Of a stretch of 10,481 nt of DNA, positions 6,043 to 10,481 are shown piece by piece. The position numbers and the translations under genes were made by a program. The stretch is from positions 1 to 10,481 of the forward strand of contig JAEYTV010000392.1 in the NCBI GenBank assembly GCA_023433855.1. Direction: 5' to 3'. This stretch comes from Pseudomonadota bacterium (GTDB lineage Bacteria > Pseudomonadota > Alphaproteobacteria > Rhizobiales > Rhizobiaceae). Every line of letters begins with the position of its first letter. Positions within the stretch are counted from its first letter, which is position 1. The notes under the pieces are model-generated. The model worked only from the letters and a program-made list of their open reading frames with translations. It did not search any database and was not told the origin of the DNA.

Positions 6043-7728
6043 TCAGGTCTTCGCAGGACCTTCGTCCGTGGCCGTTTCGAAAGCGCGAAGCGCGGCCTCA
6101 GCGTTGTGATAAAGCGCATTCGGACCCAACTTCTCAGGGAGTTTCGACGCTCGAAGGTAGTCGAGTACGTTCGGATTCAGTTCCGCCAGCCACAGCTTTA
6201 CTCCCCGACCCGACAGGCGTTGGTGGCCTTCCACCAGCATCTGCAGCGCGGAGTATTCGATGTCCACGACGCTGCTTAGGTCAAGCACGACGACACGAGG
6301 GCTGTATAGGGAAATCGCGTTCTGAATCTGGTCGGCCACCTGCTGCGCATTCAGGAAGAACAGACGGCCTTCCGGTCGAAGGATAAGCAGGCCGTCAACG
6401 GTCTCATCCTCCGGGTGGGTCGGAGAAAGCGGCCGGAGTATGTCGGCTCCCTTCTTGCGGCCGATGACGTGCACGATCGGGTTCGCAACTTGTGCCGCGA
6501 GACCGACAAGCGAGAGGACGATCGCCACCACGATTCCTTGCAGGGTGCCAAAAAACAGCACACCGAGGAACGCCACCACCGCCCACCAGAACTCCATTCG
6601 CCTGATTGCGAGAATCGATGCGAATTCGCCGGGCTTGATGAGGCCGATCGAATAGACGATCACTATAGCGGCAAGTACGCCTTGGGGCAGAAGTCCGAGG
6701 AGCGGCGCCAAAGCGAGCATCGTGGCGGCCGATGCAGCCGCAGTGACAAGGGATGCCTTTTGTGTTCGTCCACCGACCGCGCGAACAACGGCGGTTTGCG
6801 ACGTTCCCCCGCCAGCCGGCATGGATCCGAAGAAGGCCCCGACGAAATTGGCGCCGCCCGTCGCAACAAGCTCGCGATCCGCTCTGATGGGCGGATCGGA
6901 TGATATGGAGAAGGCTTTGCCGGCTGCAGCCGTTTCAGTGAAGCTCATCAAGGCGATGCCAAGCGCTCCGGGAAGAAGCGTTTGGATCAGTGCCAAATCC
7001 GGCAGCGTTGGCGAAGGAAGAGCCTGCGGAATGTGGCCAACGGTGGCCACGCCGAACGCGCTTACCCCGAAGAACCACGAGAGTGCTATGGCCGCCCCCA
7101 TCGCGATCAAGGGTGCGGGAGCATGCGCCCAGTACCGTTCGATCAGAAGCAATCCGACAATTGTTGCTGCCGCGAACGCCAGGGTAAGCGATGATGTCTG
7201 GGGCAAGTGCTGTGTCACGCTCCAGATGTCCCGGAAAAAACCTTCCTTCGCGATATGAATGCCAAGCAGTTTTGGAATCTGGTCGAGCACGATCACCATC
7301 CCAATGCCGGCCTTGAATCCGGTCAGCACGGGCGACGAGATGAAATTCGCTACAAAACCGAGTTTCAGCACGGAAGCGGCCAGCAAGATCGCGCCTGCCA
7401 GCGCGGTGAGCGTTGCCGTGGCTACGATGAGCCTGGCCGGATCGCCGTCCGGGACGGCAATACCCAGTTGCGTGCCGGTGAGGATCGCCAGCGTCGTCGT
7501 GGAACTCACGCTCAGAACGCGCGACGTGCCAAGGAGTGCATAGACGATCAACGGCACGAAGGCGGTGTAGAGTCCAACGCTAACAGGAAGGCCGGCAACC
7601 GTCGCATAAGCCATCGCTTTGGGAAGCACGACTGCCGCAGCAGTCAGTCCCGCGACAATGTCAGGTCTGATGCCGTCCGTCGGCGCGACGGCCCGACCAC
7701 TTCCAGATAACAGGTTCTGCGTCGCCAT
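6043..7728 (-). CDS. SulP-family anion transporter with C-terminal STAS domain
   Basis: SulP (SLC26-like) inner-membrane carriers move sulfate, bicarbonate or other anions; the substrate here cannot be told from sequence. 561 residues from the chosen start. The membrane domain covers about 20-425: DIVAGLTAAAVVLPKAMAYA (23-42) is the family signature at the first helix, followed by AGLPVSVGLYTAFVP (45-59), SSPVLTGFKAGIG (131-143) and the GSMPAGGGTSQTAV region (301-314). The STAS domain covers about 444-555, with VLDLSSVVDIEYSALQML (481-498). The ATG at 7728 has GAGGT 7 nt upstream; a GTG 22 codons earlier (7794) has no ribosome-binding site and is less likely. It lies 160 bp downstream of the AI-2E gene on the same strand and ends against the IS21 relic, so any gene once downstream is gone. 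Confidence 0.93.
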   Translation of the reverse strand: MATQNLLSGSGRAVAPTDGIRPDIVAGLTAAAVVLPKAMAYATVAGLPVSVGLYTAFVPLIVYALLGTSRVLSVSSTTTLAILTGTQLGIAVPDGDPARLIVATATLTALAGAILLAASVLKLGFVANFISSPVLTGFKAGIGMVIVLDQIPKLLGIHIAKEGFFRDIWSVTQHLPQTSSLTLAFAAATIVGLLLIERYWAHAPAPLIAMGAAIALSWFFGVSAFGVATVGHIPQALPSPTLPDLALIQTLLPGALGIALMSFTETAAAGKAFSISSDPPIRADRELVATGGANFVGAFFGSMPAGGGTSQTAVVRAVGGRTQKASLVTAAASAATMLALAPLLGLLPQGVLAAIVIVYSIGLIKPGEFASILAIRRMEFWWAVVAFLGVLFFGTLQGIVVAIVLSLVGLAAQVANPIVHVIGRKKGADILRPLSPTHPEDETVDGLLILRPEGRLFFLNAQQVADQIQNAISLYSPRVVVLDLSSVVDIEYSALQMLVEGHQRLSGRGVKLWLAELNPNVLDYLRASKLPEKLGPNALYHNAEAALRAFETATDEGPAKT

Positions 7729-7888
7729 TCTGGACACCTCATCCTCATCCGAGCAGACAAAGCCGCGTCGCGATCGGACACTCGGTTCCTTCACAATTGT
7801 CGTCGGCTGGATATCCTTCCTGCTCGTACCGATCGCGATCGATATCGTCCTGTGGACCTGCTAGCCGGCCCGGATAGGAACTTTGGGC
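7729..7888 (-). promoter_or_regulatory. Intergenic region upstream of sulP with repeated TCGCGATCGG motif
   Basis: 160 bp between the AI-2E stop and the sulP start. TCGCGATCGG at 7768-7777 recurs as its exact reverse complement CCGATCGCGA at 7829-7838, and the second copy lies in a perfect 12-bp palindrome CGATCGCGATCG (7830-7841). A pair of repeats ahead of a transporter gene could be an operator, but GC-rich palindromes of this kind also arise by chance. No clear -10/-35 or terminator is seen. A plus-strand frame that may encode a membrane peptide also crosses this region. Confidence 0.3.
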
Positions 7889-9001
7889 TCAAGGGCCTGC
7901 CGCACTTTCCTGGCGCACCGGCGAGTTGGTTTCAGCTGCCCGCGCCTCGTAACGGCCCCTCTCGGCAACCCAGGCATTGAGCAGCGTGTACGTCACCGCA
8001 AGAACGGTAGGGCCAATGAATATCCCGAGGAAGCCGAACGCGATCAGACCTCCGACCACACCGGCAAGTATGAGCAGCAGCGGCAGTGCCGCGCCACGTC
8101 TGATCAGGATCGGCCTTATGAACTGGTCGACAGTCATGGCGACTATCGTGAACGCGAGCAGGACCGTGCCCCAGAACGCATCATCCGAATAGTATACCCA
8201 TACTACCGCCGGAATGAGCACCAGGGCGGGGCCGAGTTGGATGAGACAGAGGACGAACATAAGTGCAGTGAGCAGCCCTACAAACTGGATACCCGCCACC
8301 GCTAGTCCGACCCCTCCCACGATGCTCTGGGCCAAGGCGGTCACCACGACGCCCAGTGCGACACTTCGGATGGCTTGCCCGGCGAGATGCACCGCCGCCT
8401 CACCCCGATCGCCGCCGAGTCGGCGGCCGAAACGCAGGATGTAATCGGCGGCCCTCTCGCCGCCCGAATACATGACGGCCGCTATCGCCGTGGTGAGCAG
8501 GAGTTGGACAAACATGCTGCCCAGCCCTCCGGCGACGGACGCGAACCATTGGGTGAGCTTGCCGGCATACGGCGAGAGCCGGGACAGGAAGTCCTGGGCG
8601 CCTGCCGACTGCAGCTTGCTCCAGGCATTTGCCGCCCCCGTCCCTATGATGGGCAAGCCGACAAGCCAGTCAGGCGGGGGCGGCATGCGCAGTGAGAGGA
8701 CGGTTCGCAGAAGTTCTGCGATCAGGTCGATATTCGTGACCACGGTACTGACCGCCAGCCATAGCGGTATGATCAGAATCAGCAGTATCGCGACTATCAT
8801 GAGGAGCACCGCGATCCCCCGGCGATTGCCGACGTGGCGCTGTACCCACAACAGCAATGGCCACGTGGCGAGCACCAAGGTTGCCGCCCACAGGATCGCT
8901 GGCAGGAAGGGCTGCATCACCCAGAAGCTGGCCAAGATAAGCCCGCCGATGAACAGGACCGTGAGGGTTATCCTGCCGATATCCTGATGCCCAGACGTCA
9001 T
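7889..9001 (-). CDS. AI-2E/PerM-family permease
   Basis: 370-residue polytopic inner-membrane protein of the AI-2E (PerM/YdiK/TqsA) family. Members are proposed exporters or antiporters of varied substrates, and AI-2 export is shown for only a few, so no substrate is claimed. The layout fits: two N-terminal helix pairs (about 12-50 and 60-90, the second containing IAVLLMIVAILLILIIPLWL), a polar loop with the typical MPPPPDWLVGLP (106-117), and a C-terminal bundle with GLLTALMFVLCLIQLGPALV, then DQFIRPILIRRGAALP and GGLIAFGFLGIFIGPTVLAV. The DxxIRPxLI and GFLGIFIGP motifs are diagnostic. Length matches the family (about 350-370). The start at 9001 has GAGGT 8 nt upstream. It is 81 bp downstream of the HlyD-type gene. 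Confidence 0.92.
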   Translation of the reverse strand: MTSGHQDIGRITLTVLFIGGLILASFWVMQPFLPAILWAATLVLATWPLLLWVQRHVGNRRGIAVLLMIVAILLILIIPLWLAVSTVVTNIDLIAELLRTVLSLRMPPPPDWLVGLPIIGTGAANAWSKLQSAGAQDFLSRLSPYAGKLTQWFASVAGGLGSMFVQLLLTTAIAAVMYSGGERAADYILRFGRRLGGDRGEAAVHLAGQAIRSVALGVVVTALAQSIVGGVGLAVAGIQFVGLLTALMFVLCLIQLGPALVLIPAVVWVYYSDDAFWGTVLLAFTIVAMTVDQFIRPILIRRGAALPLLLILAGVVGGLIAFGFLGIFIGPTVLAVTYTLLNAWVAERGRYEARAAETNSPVRQESAAGP

Positions 9002-9058
9002 CGATGCGTACCTCGTCGGTCACCAGCACACACGGCCGCCGATCCCTCTGCTGCAAAA

Positions 9059-9079
9059 CGGCCATGGGGTTTCCGGCCG
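9059..9079 (-). terminator. Weak hairpin after the HlyD-type gene
   Basis: On the minus strand, CGGCC (complement of 9075-9079) pairs with GGCCG (complement of 9059-9063) across an 11-nt loop, followed directly by TTTTGC, 3 nt after the HlyD-type stop. Five G-C pairs, a long loop and only four T's make it a weak terminator at best, perhaps partial attenuation before the AI-2E gene. Confidence 0.25.
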
Positions 9080-9082
9080 ATC

Positions 9083-10318
9083 TCAATGCCCTCCAGAGAA
9101 TACGAGCGTCTGGAAGGGCAGCAGGAGTGCATGGATCCGGAGAACGATCGCATGCACCACGCCCACCGTGTCGATCATGTGCAAGTACAGGCTGGTCATG
9201 GCACCGAGATCTTCGTTCTGAAGGCGGTCGTGGTTGTTCGTATAGGCATTGGCGAGGCACTTGCTGCCTGGCGGAACCTTGTCGAATCCACCCTCGAAAA
9301 GTGGCTCCAGGTAGACAGTAAGCGTCCCGGGTACCGCAGACTGCTGGAGGTCAATCAACTGGTCCGACGCGCGCAATTGCCCAGTTGCGATAAGGCCCTG
9401 TACATCCGTCACCACCATCGGGATGATCGTGAGTGGGTTCGATATGCAAGTGGCCTCGGCCACCATGCCCACCCTGATTACCTGGGCTTCGAGCTGGTTG
9501 AACCCCGCTACGAGACCCCAGCGGCCGGCGTCCGCCGGAATAAGCACGCCGGCCGGCCGCATCAGCGGGTTGACGATGTCGCCTTTTCTGAGCGTGAACT
9601 GCTCCAGCGTGCCGTCAATTCCGGCGCGGACCATGGTTTTGTCCAACTCGACCTGGGCTTGCGCAAGTTGCGCCTGGGCGCAGGCTTTCTGTGCCGGCAG
9701 AACCGACGAAATCTGCGTCTCGGCCGTTCCTTTGTTGGCTTTGGCCGTCAAAACCGCGGCATCCCTACCGGCGACAAGGATTTGCAGTCTTTCGATCTCT
9801 CGCGCGGCAACCGAAGCCTCGTGTCGCTTGCGCAATTCCGTCTTGGTTTCGAGTTCCTGCAAGGCTTGCTGGTGAGAGGCCTCGGCTTCCCGGATACGCG
9901 CATCGGCGGCCGCTAGTTCCGAGGTCGCCGACACGATGGCGGCGTCGATTTCCGCTAGGCGACGGTTGGCAGTCTCCAGCGCCGCCTCTTCCTCGGAGCT
10001 ATCCAGCTTGAAGATCGGCTGGCCCGCTTTAACGATGTCCCTGACTTTGACGTAGACCTCCTCGACACGGCCGGATCCTTCGGGGAGAACCGGCACCGTG
10101 CGGAAGATGGACACCGCATTCGAGGTCGACGGATGGAAATACAGAATAAGGGTGATGAGCGAAATTGTAAGGACGAGGCACGCCGTTATTCCATAGCGGA
10201 GCTCGAACCATATCGAGTAAAGCGTGATCTCCCGGCCGAGCCGCTTTCCCTGCGCGTAGCGCCGGTAGAGGTAGTCCGGCAGGATCGTGACCAGCGAGCA
10301 TAGAAGCAGTTCGATCAT
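9083..10318 (-). CDS. HlyD/EmrA-type membrane fusion protein
   Basis: 411-residue inner-membrane-anchored periplasmic adaptor, the kind that bridges an exporter to the outer membrane. Two hydrophobic stretches are at the N-terminus (2-14, ELLLCSLVTILPD, and 43-61, GITACLVLTISLITLILYF), separated by a charged loop DYLYRRYAQGKRLGRE (15-30). Then comes the first half of a lipoyl-like domain (about 75-106, PEGSGRVEEVYVKVRDIVKAG), a long Ala/Glu-rich coiled-coil hairpin (about 108-222), the second lipoyl half (MVRAGIDGTLEQFTLRKGD, 229-247) and a beta-barrel region to about 345. The C-terminus adds a hydrophobic helix-like tail (YLHMIDTVGVVHAIVLRIHA). The N-terminus resembles the YibH/YiaV group rather than classical EmrA. 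The start has GAGGT 6 nt upstream. No cognate ABC or MFS exporter is nearby; the next gene is the AI-2E permease. Confidence 0.9.
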   Translation of the reverse strand: MIELLLCSLVTILPDYLYRRYAQGKRLGREITLYSIWFELRYGITACLVLTISLITLILYFHPSTSNAVSIFRTVPVLPEGSGRVEEVYVKVRDIVKAGQPIFKLDSSEEEAALETANRRLAEIDAAIVSATSELAAADARIREAEASHQQALQELETKTELRKRHEASVAAREIERLQILVAGRDAAVLTAKANKGTAETQISSVLPAQKACAQAQLAQAQVELDKTMVRAGIDGTLEQFTLRKGDIVNPLMRPAGVLIPADAGRWGLVAGFNQLEAQVIRVGMVAEATCISNPLTIIPMVVTDVQGLIATGQLRASDQLIDLQQSAVPGTLTVYLEPLFEGGFDKVPPGSKCLANAYTNNHDRLQNEDLGAMTSLYLHMIDTVGVVHAIVLRIHALLLPFQTLVFSGGH

Positions 10319-10481
10319 AGTTGACCTCTTGCTTGGCCCCGCTTGTGTGACACGGACCTAGCCCTCGACCCGGAAGCGATCCGGCTGCTCGTGAACCACC
10401 GAGATCGTCTCGACAGGGGCAGATTGTTTGCCGTCAGCGGTGTGCGGCGCTGCGGCCGCGTGGGTCTGAGATGCATTCTAT
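10319..10481. other. Right-edge region upstream of the HlyD-type gene, no gene assigned
   Basis: 163 bp at the window edge. A minus-strand frame is open from about 10477 down to a TAG at 10358-10360 (ending QPDRFRVEG) with GC-rich third positions, but it has an in-frame TAG just upstream and no ATG, so it cannot be called. A promoter for the HlyD-AI-2E-SulP run may lie here or further right; I see no clear -35/-10. Confidence 0.3.

Noticed and set aside
7729..7794. GTG start at 7794 giving SulP 22 extra residues
   Set aside because: No ribosome-binding site, and the added residues are charged and unlike SulP N-termini; the ATG at 7728 has GAGGT at good spacing.
8834..9916. Plus-strand open frame spanning the AI-2E and HlyD genes
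   Set aside because: It crosses a gene boundary antisense to two good membrane-protein genes and its translation resembles no family.
10358..10480. Minus-strand open frame at the right edge as a partial gene
   Set aside because: It has an in-frame TAG immediately upstream within the window and no start codon other than a poor internal GTG.
1..10481. CRISPR array, rRNA, tRNA, riboswitch or att sites
   Set aside because: No regularly spaced direct repeats, no recognisable structural RNA and no paired att-like direct repeats were seen on reading through.

Overview
The window is high-GC with strongly GC-biased third codon positions, and nearly all real genes lie on the minus strand. The gene set (periplasmic nitrate reductase nap genes, copper nitrite reductase nirK followed by nirV, and nnrS) points to a denitrifying alphaproteobacterium, probably a Hyphomicrobiales/Rhizobiales relative. 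That placement is inferred from gene content and protein sequence, not from a database search.

Read in the direction of transcription (right to left), there are three blocks. (1) 10318 to 6043: a three-gene run encoding a HlyD/EmrA-type membrane fusion protein, an AI-2E/PerM-family permease and a SulP anion transporter with a C-terminal STAS domain. It has no obvious link to nitrogen metabolism. (2) About 6040 to 5170: a 0.9-kb scar with no intact gene. It holds a frameshifted piece of an IS21-family transposase (istA) on the minus strand, the first ~24 codons of a LysR-type regulator on the plus strand, and unassigned sequence between and beside them. (3) 5170 to 1: the denitrification island. 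nirK has a good CRP/FNR-type (NnrR/FixK-like) box about 73 bp upstream, TTTGCG-CTGG-AGCAAA. It is followed by nirV, an uncharacterised 83-codon gene and nnrS, tightly packed (2-nt gap, then ATGA overlap) and so probably one transcript. After a 120-bp AT-rich gap comes napE-napD-napA, again tightly packed (4-nt gap, then ATGA overlap). napA runs off the left edge after 297 codons.

Functionally, Nap reduces nitrate to nitrite in the periplasm (NapA catalytic subunit, NapD Tat chaperone, NapE small membrane protein). NirK reduces nitrite to NO. NirV is a periplasmic formylglycine-enzyme-like protein of unknown role that travels with NirK, and NnrS is a haem/copper membrane protein tied to NO stress. 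No norCB, nnrR or nnrU is present here.

The points most worth a second look are: the uncharacterised coupled gene between nirV and nnrS; the absence of napF together with a NapF-like SRRSFFKG motif at the start of NapD; a C-terminal tail on NirV; a perfect 9-bp hairpin between nirK and nirV; the decayed LysR/IS21 scar beside the nirK promoter; and a possible small plus-strand membrane-peptide frame overlapping the sulP start. I see no clearly new multi-gene system. The denitrification part is a recognisable arrangement with some local oddities.
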